The notes beneath the pieces were generated by a model, which searched no databases, was not told the origin of the DNA, and saw only the letters and a list, made by a program, of their open reading frames with translations. Below, piece by piece: positions 13,331 to 23,940 of a stretch of 64,000 nt of DNA. Position 1 is the first letter of the stretch. Every line of letters begins with the position of its first letter. The stretch is from positions 4,834,501-4,898,500 of the forward strand of contig JARFJB010001987.1 of assembly GCA_036346205.1 (NCBI GenBank), written 5' to 3'. A program made the translations under genes and the position numbers. The stretch is from Vesta saturnalis (lineage: Eukaryota; Arthropoda; Insecta; Coleoptera; Lampyridae).

Positions 13331-15108
13331 AGTGCGTACCATATAATCGGACGCACTCAATAACTCTTTTGTATTGCATCTCACAAGAAAGTGTTTCAAT
13401 AGTTTTTTATTCATTTACAAATACTCTATTAAGTGCTTGGTTTAAATAATTTTTTAAGCACATAATTTTATTTTTTTAAGTCACACTGTATATATATTTT
13501 TGCATTTTTGCATTACCTATTTTTTTCTCACTACATACGTATAAAATTCTTAAAGGATATTATAAAACAAAATTAGAGAAAAATGCCAATGAAAGTTTTT
13601 TAATTTTATTATATGGTTAGAAAAATTAAACAAAATCAGTTATAATTAGCGAAGAAATTGTTCAAAGTTGCCACCATTCTGTTATAGACATGCTTCTAAT
13701 CGTCGCCTGAGTTCATGGTTAGTTGCTTCTTTGATTTGCTGCGTAGTTAAATTAACACATGCAGCTGTAATTTTATTCTTTAAGTCTATAACATTTAAAG
13801 GTGGATCGGCATACACCACTGTTTTTAAATGACCCCACAAGAAAAAGTCTAACGGTGTAAGATCCGGTGCTCTCGCAGGCCATTCTACCGGGCCGTTAGT
13901 TCCTATCCATCGTTCATTGAACGTTTGGTTAAGATATTCTTTTACTATCAACGTGTTGTGAGCTGCAGCTCCATCTTGCTGGAAATACAATTGTGGTCAC
14001 AGAAGCAGAGGAAACTCATCGAACATTGTTGGTAACACGTTATATAAAAATTCAAGATACCTATTGGCGTTTAGATTACCATCATAGAAATAAGGCCCTA
14101 GTAATTGGTTTCCAATTAAACCTCACCAAACATTAGTACCCCATACGGTTTGATGGTTAGTTTCCATTGACCAATCAAGATTTTCATCAGACCAATAACG
14201 ATTATTTTGTTTATTAATAACTCCATTATTTCTCATCTGTCCATAAAATATGATCTAAAAATAATGGATTGTGATCACATTGCTCAACTATCCATGCAAT
14301 CAAAGTTAATCTCCGATCAGAGTCTTGAGGCCGCAAGTGTTGAACCAAATCGACTTTATACGGCAGCATTTTGAATTTTTTTAATGTGAATTGAGCCAAC
14401 TGATACACCTACTTCTTGCGCTACATGTCTAATAGATGACCGTGGATTTACTCTAAAATAACCCAATATTTGTACTTCAGTATCTTCGGTCAAAACATTT
14501 CTTTGTTGTTCTAAATTCTGATAAATTACTCCTGGTAATGTTCCACGCATTCTAAGCGATTGTTGTTGTTTCGTATGTAACTTTCGGAAGGATGGTATCT
14601 ATTGGGATATCTTTGTGCGTATAATTCTACCGCTCGTCGAGAATTACGTTTACATTCACCGAAAATTAACAACAGGTCAACTTTTTCATTGTTATGCATT
14701 TTAAACAATTATTTCGATTGAAATCAAATTAAAATTTTATCTGATTGTCAATTGCAATAAACGAAAAAACAATTTCGATGCGATTTTGTTGACGTACGCT
14801 GCCTACGGTTTTGTTTGATTCTTCTAATCGTATAATAAAATTGAAAAACTTTCGATAGCATTTTCTCTAATTTTTTTTATAAAACCCTATAAGAATTTTA
14901 TACGTATGTATTGAGAAAAAATAAGCAATGCAAAAATGCAAAATATATACAGTGTGATTTAAAAATAAAATTATTGCCTTCCGGTCAAACCGGAAGCTTA
15001 AAAATTATTTAAACCACACTTAAGTAGTAGTAGTATTGTAAATGAATAAAAACTATTTAAACACTTTCTTGTGAAATAAAAAAGAGTTTTGAGGGGATTA
15101 TATTGAAC

Positions 15109-15112
<4 letters not shown>
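13331..15112 (-). mobile_element. Mariner-superfamily (DD41D type) element with 240-bp TIRs
   Basis: About 1.78 kb. The left arm (about 13339-13605) and right arm (about 14860-15105) are inverted copies. Shared blocks in order are AACTCTTT, CACAAGAAAGTGTTT, TTTTTATTCATTTACAA, GGTTTAAATAATTTTT, CACACTGTATATAT, TTTTGCATTTTTGCATT, CATACGTATAAAATTCTTA and AAATTAGAGAAAA. One arm has small indels relative to the other. (AT)n tracts lie on both sides, consistent with insertion into TA repeats. The single gene inside is a broken minus-strand transposase. Confidence 0.85.
13682..14699 (-). pseudogene. Mariner-type (DD41D) transposase pseudogene
   Basis: A cut-and-paste DDE transposase of the IS630-Tc1-mariner superfamily, read from the ATG at 14697-14699 (MHNNEKVDLL). 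The N-terminal part is a DUF4817-type helix-turn-helix (FGECKRNSRRAVELYAQRYP). A second HTH follows (VNPRSSIRHVAQEVGVSVGS). Catalytic blocks: WTDE near 14226, FQQDG with a following His near 13975, and PDLTPLDFFLWG near 13845. I count 41 residues between the second Asp and the Asp of PLDFF, the spacing of the rosa-like DD41D group. At least three frame breaks (about 14540, 14380 and 14000-14220) split it into four open segments, so it is not functional. Confidence 0.85.

Positions 15113-15178
<66 letters not shown>
15113..15178. repeat. (AT)n microsatellite
   Basis: A TA dinucleotide tract immediately right of the DD41D element, matching the tract on its left. Confidence 0.95.
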
Positions 15179-15180
<2 letters not shown>

Positions 15181-15263
15181 TATATATCAGGTGACACATA
15201 GAAATTTAGGTCACAAAATTGTTTTGACAAACAGTTCGCGAGGCTAATCGGTAAAAAACTCCT

Positions 15264-15787
15264 TTAGGACAGGTTCCTAATGTTCGAACATTTATTGACG
15301 TACATAGGCGTTTGGATGAAGATAGTTGGTGAAGATGTCTGTTTAAAAAAGTTAGTAGTGGGAGTTTCCAGAAACCGTCGCACTGTTGAAAAGAAATAAC
15401 CTGAACACATTATTAGAAGATGTTTCATTGGACATTGTTGCAAGAGTGGACTTTATGCTTGATGGCTCACTTTTCTTGAGTGGTAAGGAAATTTTTGAAA
15501 GGAGGTTTGAAAATAGTGAGATTTGTCGTGGGGGCTTGTAATATGATCACTGCTCGTCAATAATAAAAGAACTAAGGTCATATTGAATTCTGCCTGATAA
15601 AAGCCCCTGTATACAAAATTTCGTCCGCTTATTACATCATTGTAAGAGGATATTAAGAAAAAAACAAAAATAACTAAACTTCAACACCCTATATCTTTTA
15701 AACGAAGGCGTTGCGAACCTAAGTTCATAGGAACTTTTTTCTTATTTTAGTGTCCTCTATCGCGAGGCACTATGCACTTTGTCAACC

Positions 15788-15793
<6 letters not shown>
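15264..15793. repeat. Solo fragment of the 10860-13243 element
   Basis: This is a direct copy of about 12707-13243. It begins CTTTAGGACAGGTTCCTAATG and runs through GTCGCACTGTTGAAAAG and TTGCAAGAG to CGTTGCGAACCTAAGTTCATAG and TTTTAGTGTCC. It differs by scattered substitutions and small indels. The left end of that element is absent here. It ends at another (AT)n tract. Confidence 0.75.
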
Positions 15794-15837
<44 letters not shown>

Positions 15838-15841
<4 letters not shown>

Positions 15842-18800
15842 GAGTCAGTTTTAGTAGACAAACTTTAACAGAGATAGAACACATATTTCTAAAAGAAAAG
15901 TTCCTATAAATATATGTCGTAGAAGGCTTCGTTTCTGAGATACAGGGTGTTGAATATAATTTTTTCTCAAGTTTTCATTATAACTCATAAACGAATGCTT
16001 AGATTTTTCATGTTGGGGATATCTATTAATTAAGGGCATAAAACAAGCGATAAGAATGTTCACAAACTTGCACAGTGGCGGAGTGGAGGGCGTGCTCAAC
16101 CCTTTCATAAACAGAACTTCTATGCCAATGACTGTTTTAAAAAACTGTTATTTTCATTATCTACACACAGTTTAACAAAAATAATATACCTTCTTCTGTT
16201 TCGAAATTCCTGTGCGTTTCGAGTTATTTTGATTTTTAGTGTTTGATGTGGTACTAAGTTAAGTAAGGTGCTTTATGTGAATAATTGAATATAAACTTTT
16301 TAATAAAAAGATATAATAAAACATTTAGAGCCATTTTAGTACCTAACTATCGTTTCTTTAAAATGTCAAATAGATTTTCATTTATAAATAGGTAGGTTAT
16401 CGGTTTTTAGTATCCATTGTTATTATCCTCGTATAAAAGAAATGCATAATTATTATTGTTATGCGGTCAATACTTTCTGTATAATTATGTATGTATCAAT
16501 TTCGCCATAAACATGCATGTAGTTTTAAGTGAGATTCTAATAAGTTATAGACCGCTGCTCACTTGCTCTCATTAAAGAGCCACCACTGTATCAAGCCATA
16601 CTCAAATACAAGACTTTTGTAAATTGAAATCTGTTTAGTACACTAATTTTAACAATCCTTATTTATTATTGTAACAATACTTAATTAATAATTGTGAAAT
16701 TAATAAGAATTTTTAGCAATAATGATTTATAAATAAATAACAATAACACTAGTATAATAAAATTAGACACTTTGTTCAAAATGTAAACCGTTCTTTTCAA
16801 TACAGATTTCACAGCGACGTATAATAGAACGTCTTAAGTTAACTAAATGATGCACCCTTATTTCATTGCAACAAAATATGATACTCCTTGGAAAACAAGT
16901 AAGTATTAAATTTTATATTTTGAAACGACAGTTTGACTTTTTACAAACACTTGCTTCATCTTGAATAATTTCACTGTTATTAATTATTGTTTTTAAGTTC
17001 AAAAAGTTATTTCATTTATTTGCCAGCTTTTAATTAGTGTAACATGCCGTTTACATTTACAAATAGCGAACAAGCCGACATTCATTTTATTTATGGGTTC
17101 GCAAATGGGAATTCAAGGTACGCAGCTAGGGAGTATCGGAGAAGATTTCCAAATAGACGACAACCTCATCATTCCGTTTTGTGAGTATCCATCGTCGATT
17201 TGTTAACCAGGGTTTGAAAATGTACATGGGGCCGAGAGAACAACCGTGGACGAGATAGAATTGGAGAGGGTATATTGCGTGAATTTAATAGGAACCCACG
17301 ACAAGTACTCGACGTACTGCTGTTGCTCTTGGTATTTCCCAAAGTAAAGTTTCCGAATTTTAAAACGGGATCACAGACGCCCATATCATTTTCAACCTGT
17401 TCATGGTTTATGTCCAGGTGACGCCGAACGAAGACTTAATTATTGTAGGTGGGTTCTTAACTCCTTTCAAAATAATAGAGATTTCTTATCCAACATACTG
17501 TGGACTGATGAATCCTGTTTTACTCGTCGTGGTATCGTAAACTTTCACAATCTGCATATATGGGCATATACCACATGCCATTCGACCAAGAAGTTTTCAA
17601 CATGAATTTAGTACAAATGTCTGGATTGTAATTTACGGCAACCACGTGTTTGGACCTTATTTCTTGCCACAAAGTGTAAATTCAGAAAATTTCCTACAAT
17701 TTTTAGAAGAACATGTTAATATGTGAGAAGACATTCCTTTGAATTTAAGAGGACATTCTTGGTTTCAGCTTGATGGATGTCCGGCCCATTATGGCAGAAA
17801 TGTAAGAAATTGGCTAAACAATAACTACCGGGAGGTGGATAGGTCGTGAAGTCCAGTGGCGTGGCCTCCTAGATCCCCGATTTAACGCCACTTGGCTTTT
17901 TGTATGGGGATTCATGAAGGAAAAAGTGTATACCACTCAGTTAACAACTTGAAGAACTTCACAATCGCATCAGAGATGCTTGCAATGAAATAAGGGTGCA
18001 TCATTTAATTAACTTAAGACGTTCTATTGTACGTCGCTGTGAAATGTGTATTGAAAAGAACGGTTTACATTTTGAACAAAGTGTCTAATTTTATTATACT
18101 AGTGTTATTGTTATTTATTTATAAATCGTTATTGCTAAGAATTCTTATTAATTTCACAATTATTAATTAAGTATTGTACAATAATAAATAAGGATTGTTA
18201 AAATTAGTGTACTAAACAGATTTCAATTTACAAAAGTCTTGTATTTGAGTATGGCTTGATACAGTGGCGGCTCTTTAATGAGAGCAAGTGAGCAGCGGTC
18301 TATAACTTATTAGAATCTCACTTAAAACTACATACATGTTTATGGCGAAATTGATACATACATAATTATACAGAAGTATTGACCGCATAACAATAATAAT
18401 TATGCATTTCTTTTATACGAGGATAATAACAATGGATACTAAAAAACGATAACCTACCTATTTATAAATGAAAATGTATTTGAAATTTTAAAGAAACGAT
18501 CGTTAGGTACTAAAATGGCTCTAAATGTTTTATTATATCTTTTTATTAAAAGTTTATATTCAATTATTCACATAAAGCACATTACTTAACTTAGTACACA
18601 TCAAACACTAAAAATCAAAATAACTCGGAAACGCACAGGAATTTCGAAATAGAAGAAGGTACATTATTTTGTTAAACTGTATGTAAATAATGAAAATAAC
18701 AGTTTTTAAAAAATAGTCATTGGCGTAGAAGTTCTGTTTATGAAATGGGTTGAGCACCCCTCCACTCCGCCACTGTGCAAGTTTGTGAACATTCTTATCG

Positions 18801-19018
18801 CTTGTTTTATGCCCTTAATTAATAGACATTATCTCCCCAACATGAAAAAATCTAAGCATTCGTTTATGAGTTATAATGAAAATTTAAGAAAAAAATTATA
18901 TTCAACACCCTGTATCTCGAAACAAACCTTCTACGACATATGTTTATATGAACTTTTCTTTTAGAAACATGTGTTCTATCTCCTGTTAAAGTTTGTCTAC
19001 AAAAACTGACTCACCCTG
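15838..19018 (+). mobile_element. Mariner-superfamily element with 1.03-kb TIRs
   Basis: Termini GGGTGAGTCAGTTTT and AAAACTGACTCACCC are flanked by TA on each side (15836-15837 and 19019-19020), the expected TA duplication. Left arm 15838-16870 and right arm 17981-19018 are near-identical inverted copies. Landmarks in both include the CAAACTTTAACAG end, CAAACTTGCACAGTGGCGGAGTGGAGG, and the innermost TGATGCACCCTTATTTCATTGCA. Only about 1.1 kb lies between the arms, and it holds the transposase. The right arm begins inside the transposase gene, so the left arm carries an inverted copy of the gene's 3' end. Confidence 0.88.
17044..18088 (+). pseudogene. Mariner-type transposase pseudogene
   Basis: The start ATG at 17044 opens a DUF4817-type N-terminus (EQADIHFIYGFANGNSR, then EYRRRFPNRRQP). 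Further on come WTDESCF near 17503 (first catalytic Asp) and FQLDGCPAHY near 17765 (second). Near 17880 there is DLTPLGF where the family has PLDF, so the third catalytic Asp appears replaced by Gly. The gene ends HFEQSV-stop at 18086-18088, inside the right inverted repeat. Multiple frameshifts and stops occur between 17200 and 17950, including an in-frame TGA in the region of the second block. It is inactive. Confidence 0.82.
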
Positions 19019-19095
19019 TATATATATTGAAACGAAAGAAAGCTAGTAAATAACAAAATCCAAAATCTTCACACAGTAACCCAGTAACATCACAT

Positions 19096-19160
19096 AGAAA
19101 TTGGTAGGTCACAAAATGTGTTTTGACAAACAGTTCGCGAGGCTAATCGGTAAAAACTCA
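19096..19160. repeat. Direct repeat partner of 15189-15258
   Basis: CACATAGAAATT, then GGTCACAAAAT, TTTTGACAAACAGTTCGCG and AGGCTAATCGGTAAAAA occur both here and at 15189-15258, in the same orientation. The DNA between (about 3.8 kb) contains the solo fragment and the long-TIR mariner. This block probably belonged to the original sequence before nested insertion or duplication. Confidence 0.65.
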
Positions 19161-19164
19161 GCAC

Positions 19165-20830
19165 ATATCGTCGCACATGTTTTCAGAATTTGTGCCGTCA
19201 AAAAAGTGTGTAGTGAGCAGGTCTAGAACATTTCTGGATAAGGCTATATGTCGCCACGTGTGTACGTTTTGCCAAAAAGGTTTTTGAGGTTGTAGATAAT
19301 TGCTACTTACGTGACGCTATCTATTTTACTGTTAGGTCCGTTTGTGTTCTGCTAACTTCACCGGTCTAGTTTATATCAATTTGTATAGTTCGATAGTCGT
19401 GGTTTGAAGTTACTGCTAAATTTTATTTTCTATGTACTCCTGTTGTTTCCGACAAGACAATTAAGGCTGTAATTTATAACGTTCCTTTACAATTTAATAA
19501 TATATTTAATATGGTTCATGTTATTTTAGGGTTGTAAGTTAGTAGAATAACAATTTTATGCACCTGTTGCATAAATAACTATTTAGAATAGAATTTATTT
19601 CAGTGAATTGTAATAAAAAAATACACATTCAAGCGTTGAACCGTTTTCGAAACTTCAATGCACGTCAAGGATATTGGAAAAATATTTTGTTAATGCAAAC
19701 TGAGACATGGTAAATTAAAAAATGTATCTCATTGATCAAATTGTTTACTAAAAGAAGTAACGGGATGACATTGAATACAAATACTCTTAGAGAAGAATTA
19801 TTTCTATTATTATATAACCTTCAGTACCGCAAATGGCGTTTCTTAGGAGGAGGTAAAAATTTATAACTAGCTTTTTTTACTCAGGGCTCGTCCATTATTC
19901 TTGCTCTTGAAATAATAGTTTTTACCTTTAACATTTACACCTCAAATTTTAAAGCTCTACATTAAACGGTTCAGGTAGCGCGTTGATTGTCAGGCATTTT
20001 TAATGTGTAGATAAAAAGTGTATCATAATGTTATTTGATAGCCAGTAAATCGCAAATAGAAACAAAATTTTGATCCTAATAATGCGAAGGTAAATAACTA
20101 TGCAAATGTAATTTTTTTAATTTTAATTTTTGCAAATTCCGAATTATTTCCTCATAATTGATAGATTTAGCAATATCCTTTTCTATTGCAATTATAACTA
20201 CATTTGTTGGTCTTTCCGGCCCAATAGTTAAATAACTACCGTAAATATATTATTATGCGCTGGTTACTGGAGAACTAAAAATATAAATAACGCGACAACG
20301 TGTTTTTAAAACTTGCAACTTATTAGACGAACATAATTATACAATCGTAGAGCAATTTTGAAGGTTGTCACAGAAAGACGAATCCTTTCAAACTGCTGCC
20401 TAAATGGGTGTTATTACAAGTTTGTCTGTTGCCTCATCAAAATTCATCTATTTTACTTTTCCGCATTACTACATGTTATCGTTCAGTATCGTTACCTACA
20501 GCCTTGGAATTTTTTTTTAATTCCAGACAAACATTCTCAAATCCACGTTCTTTTATATCATATATATTATTTTCAGGATGTTTTTAGTACGATTAAACCA
20601 CAAACAGGCACCGCCCGGGAGTATTATTTTACAAATTGCTTTACGGAAGCAAAAGAACTTATTTATTTATTTATGACAACTTTAAATTAAAATTTCGCTT
20701 CATAATATATTTATTTGTTTTTAAATAAAGAAAAAAATTTATGGGCCATTTTTTTGAAATTGTTCTCCTCAAGGGACTAGGACTCGAAATAAAAACAATT
20801 TAAATCCACGAACTTCCTTTTTTGCAGAAT
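19165..20830. other. A+T-rich DNA, no gene seen
   Basis: A 110-codon plus-strand open frame at 20358-20690 is the longest. It has no motif, no family resemblance that I can name, and ordinary A+T-rich composition. I do not call a gene. Confidence 0.5.
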
Positions 20831-20848
20831 TATCTAAAATTTTTATTG

Positions 20849-21225
20849 GCAGTGTCTACATCCACGTCCGACGGGGATTTTTGTTATAATGTTTATACAT
20901 CCAACGTATATACTATATCGGCCATATCTATTTTAGATAAGATAAGCAAAACTATTGTAACCTAACAAAAATAGATTAGATAAACAAACCTATAGTAACC
21001 TAATAAAAAAAAATGCATGGGCCGGGACTCGAACCCGCACTAACAGCGTGGAAGGAAGGCGACCGTAACCACTACACCACCAGCGCTCTAGAAGTTTCAC
21101 ATTGAAAGTGAAAATGAAAATCCCCGTCGGTCGTGTACGTATTACAACTAAGATCCACGTCGCCCGTAGATCTAAGAATTCTGAAAAACCCGTTAGACGT
21201 GAACGTAGACACTTCCATTTTTATT
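20849..21225. repeat. Inverted-repeat element containing a tRNA-like module
   Basis: The left arm (AGTGTCTACATCCACGTCC and then ACGGGGATTTTT, 20849-20884) is mirrored at the right end (21190-21225, GAACGTAGACACTT reading outward). A second related block (AAAATCCCCGTCGG) lies near 21117. The tRNA-like sequence lies between the arms. This could be a MITE or a composite of a SINE and a foldback. Confidence 0.5.
21016..21087 (-). tRNA. tRNA-like sequence (tRNA pseudogene or SINE head)
   Basis: On the minus strand an A box TGGTGTAGTGG (21069-21079) and a perfect B box GGTTCGAGTCC (21025-21035) lie at tRNA-like spacing. A run of nine T (21005-21013 on this strand) follows and could terminate RNA polymerase III. 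The acceptor arms pair only partly: ends GCG with CGC-like wobble, two mismatches in the middle, then GG with CC. I do not assign an anticodon. It is a degenerate tRNA or the head of a tRNA-derived SINE rather than a working tRNA. Confidence 0.5.
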
Positions 21226-21302
21226 TCATACTATTTAAGAATAGCCATATTAAATATCTGTAAGGCACATATATAATTAAAAACTATCTTTTTTTTTTTG
21301 TG

Positions 21303-21498
21303 ATATTTTTGTATTTAAGTTATACATGTCTAAACATTTCGATAACACAGTTATCGTCGTCAGTAGTAATACCACCTTTCAAAATTGCTTAAGGTGTTGA
21401 AACAATTTTCAAATTTCACAAAATTGTTTCAACGTCAATTTTGAAAAACTGTCTTACTACTGATGAAGATAATTATATAACTTAAATACAAAAATCTA
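21303..21498. repeat. Nested palindrome with hammerhead-like core
   Basis: The outer arms (TTTTTGTATTTAAGTTATA at 21307-21325 and its inverse near 21475-21495) enclose an inner pair (GTTGAAACAATTTT near 21395 and AAAATTGTTTCAAC near 21420). The left half on the minus strand holds CTGACGA (21357-21363), then GATAAC/GTTATC (21341-21355), then GAAA (21337-21340), the order of a hammerhead ribozyme core. The right half has CTGATGA but no GAAA. It resembles head-to-head Penelope-type terminal sequences. Confidence 0.45.
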
Positions 21499-21826
21499 CC
21501 ATAAAAACAAAAAGATAATATTTTAAAATGTATGATGGTGAAAGTTTACACGACTGAGGTATTAGGGGTTACTACCCTTTATTTTTGGGGAATCACTGCC
21601 TTTGTGCAAGTAACAGCTAATTTTCGCATTGCTCGGCGAATCTTTTTTACGTATGGTGTTACTTCCAACAGCTATTTTATACCTTACATTTTTCTTTTGT
21701 TTTCTTGGCTTATTCTCTATACGGGGTTAAAACAATTCAACATTGGTGATTATTTAGTAATGGTGACTGTAATTGACGCTTATTTAAATAAACTTAGACT
21801 GGCGTTTATACGACCTAGGATTCACG

Positions 21827-22310
21827 ATGGCTCTCGTTTGGAAAATAGATGTTAACCGGTTATTAAAAGCGGACCTTCAATACAAATTATCTCCGAGAGG
21901 ATTTTCGTGCGGCGCTCCTGTGGAACCGTTACGGACGCTTGATCTTACTTTGGGACATTCTCACCCTCGATAATTCAAAATTATCGCCCTGAAGTAGAGG
22001 CGATCCATAGGAGGTGAAACGTCCGCATCGGTCAGTTTCTCACAAGTACCGTCATCTAGTCCGAAGGTTACAGCAATTAGCTCTGAGGAGAGCGAATCTC
22101 TGACGATTTGGATGCGTGTCCTATTCCTATGCCAGTTGCTTCACGGAAGTATTACGCTGTCGCGAAATTAAAGTTTACATTTTCTGGGAAAAATTCTTCC
22201 TCAATTTCTAAATTCTTGACACGGGTGAAAGAACTCGCTTCTGGGGGACTTACTCGTTCATATTTACATGCCGTGTGTCCTGAACTTCTTACCGGTAAGG
22301 AACTATGACG
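21827..22310 (+). pseudogene. Retrotransposon gag relic
   Basis: From ATG 21827 the frame reads VNRLLKADLQYKLSPRGF, the type of N-terminal start seen in gag proteins of insect LTR retrotransposons. After a break at about 21960-22105, a second segment (22108-22308) reads FSGKNSSSISKFLTRVKELA and ends LLTGKEL, matching the conserved gag core that precedes the zinc-knuckle region. No zinc knuckle, protease or RT follows, so only a 5' fragment of gag is present. The family (BEL or gypsy) cannot be decided from this. Confidence 0.55.
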
Positions 22311-22339
22311 TGGTAACTCTTTTGTAATCAGAATTCATT

Positions 22340-22530
22340 GTATAATTGTCTGCTCCTGCTTCGAGTTACTCGAACTGAACTAACTTCCTGCTGTGTGTGC
22401 TACTGCTTATGTACCCTATTGCTTTCACTCACTGCATTCACTCCTTGCACTGCTTTCATTGCTTTCACTGCTTTCACTGCTTTCAATACCTTCACTAATT
22501 TCACTGTTTGCTTCACTCTGTTTTAGGTGT
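22340..22530. repeat. Retroelement tail motif and CACTGCTTT minisatellite
   Basis: GAGTTACTCGAACTGAACTA followed by ACTTCCTG near 22362-22390 also occurs at about 10712-10740. It is followed by a short minisatellite of CACTGCTTT-like units (about 22425-22515). It lies just beyond the 3' end of the minus-strand Penelope-like element and may be its 3' untranslated tail. Confidence 0.45.
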
Positions 22531-23940
22531 TGAGGATATTAATTGTCTAGGGATTAATGATGTTTTCCATATTGATGGTAGTCTCAGAGCATCGTCGCTT
22601 GTGTTGAGGTTATGTGGGTGTTTCTCAATCTCTATGGCTTTTATGATAATTCTAGTTGTAAAGTGCTCGTTGCTTGCCACCAAAGTTTTTGAGTCCTCAA
22701 ATTTAATTTTGTATCCTGCTGTGGTTACGTGCTGGGCCAAGGATGATGTTGCTTGAACTTTATTAACAGCGTTTTTGCGTTCTTCTATCCTTGCGCTGAT
22801 TTTTCTGTTGGTCTGTCCAATATACGATAGCCCGCAGCATCCACATGAAATCTCGTACACTCATTGACTCTCCAACGAGATCTTGTCCTTAGGATTTCTT
22901 AAGATAGAATGAATTCTTCAATACGACTAATCTTGCCCGTTGTCCCTTTGATGTATGGTAAGTATGCTGTGGGAATTGCAGGATCAATTGGTTCTTCGTC
23001 TTCTCTACTTGAAGGCCTCAAAGCCCTTTTTATGTTGTGGTGGTGAAATCTATTTTTAATCGAAGCCTCTCTTATTTTTGTCATCTCTTCTTTGATGTTG
23101 CCGGCGTCTGCTAATTTCTTTGATCGATTGATCAGCGTCTTGATGACGGATTTGAGTTGACTTGGATGATGATGCGATTTGGCGTTGATGTATCTGTCCG
23201 TGACTGTGACTGTGGCCTAGGCGTCCGTCTTTGGCGTCCTTCTTTATTGTTCTTAACTAGCACGTGATTTTATTCTATTTCCATTGTGAACTGGATATTT
23301 GTGTGCACTTTGTTGAGGTGTTCCAAAAATACCCTGAGTTTTTCCTGTCCGTGGCTCCAGATGACAAAAGTATCATCTACGTATCTCAACCGTAGCGTCG
23401 GTTTATATGCTGCTGAGTGTAGTGCTGTCTCTTCAAACTCTTGCATGAATAGGTTTGCAATGACTGGAGATAAAAGTAACCCCATTGGTGCCCCTGCTTT
23501 CTGCTTTTAACAGTGTCCATTGTACATAAAATAGGTATTAGTTAGATAGTGTCTAGCTAAACTTATTATATAGTCAACCGGTTTATGTCTCCTTTGGATG
23601 GTCTCAAGTGCCTCATCGACTGGTATATTTGTGAATAGTGATAATATATCCAAGCTGACTAGGAGCTCTCCTGGTTTAATCGGGTGCTGTTGCAGAATCT
23701 CAATGAAATGGTCGGCGTTTTTCACGTAAGATGTAGCCTTGTTAGTGAATGGCTGTAGTGACTTCGCAAAGTACTTAGCTAGCGCTTGTAGCGGTGATCC
23801 AAAAGAACTAACAATCGGCCGTAGTGGGGCACCGTCCTTGTGTATTTTACGCAGTCCGTACATCTTCGGGCATCTATACGACTTTTCTCTCGGTATCAGT
23901 GTTTTTTGGGTTTCTTCATCACTTCCTGAAGCCGTAACTT
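22513..23940 (-). mobile_element. Penelope-like retroelement, 5'-truncated, decayed
   Basis: The single ORF of Penelope-like elements fuses a telomerase-like reverse transcriptase to a GIY-YIG endonuclease. Here, reading leftward: an RT N-terminal part (CPKMYGLRKIHKDGAPLRPI near 23860), the first catalytic block (LLVSLDILSLFTNIP near 23650), the YVDD catalytic loop (RLRYVDDTFV near 23385), a linker with a KRALRPSSREDEEP stretch (about 23000), and the GIY-YIG domain (SCGCCGLSYIGQTNRKISAR near 22840-22780). It is broken by frameshifts or stops near 23510, 23270, 23100 and 22870. The upstream end is cut at about 23940, where a plus-strand LINE fragment begins. Confidence 0.88.

Noticed and set aside
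20358..20690. A 110-codon open frame
   Set aside because: No motif or neighbour supports it, and the composition equals that of the surrounding A+T-rich DNA.
21532..21855. A 107-codon frame with hydrophobic stretches, considered as a small membrane protein
   Set aside because: The last 10 codons overlap the gag relic in another frame, no family is recognised, and hydrophobic runs are expected from T-rich DNA.
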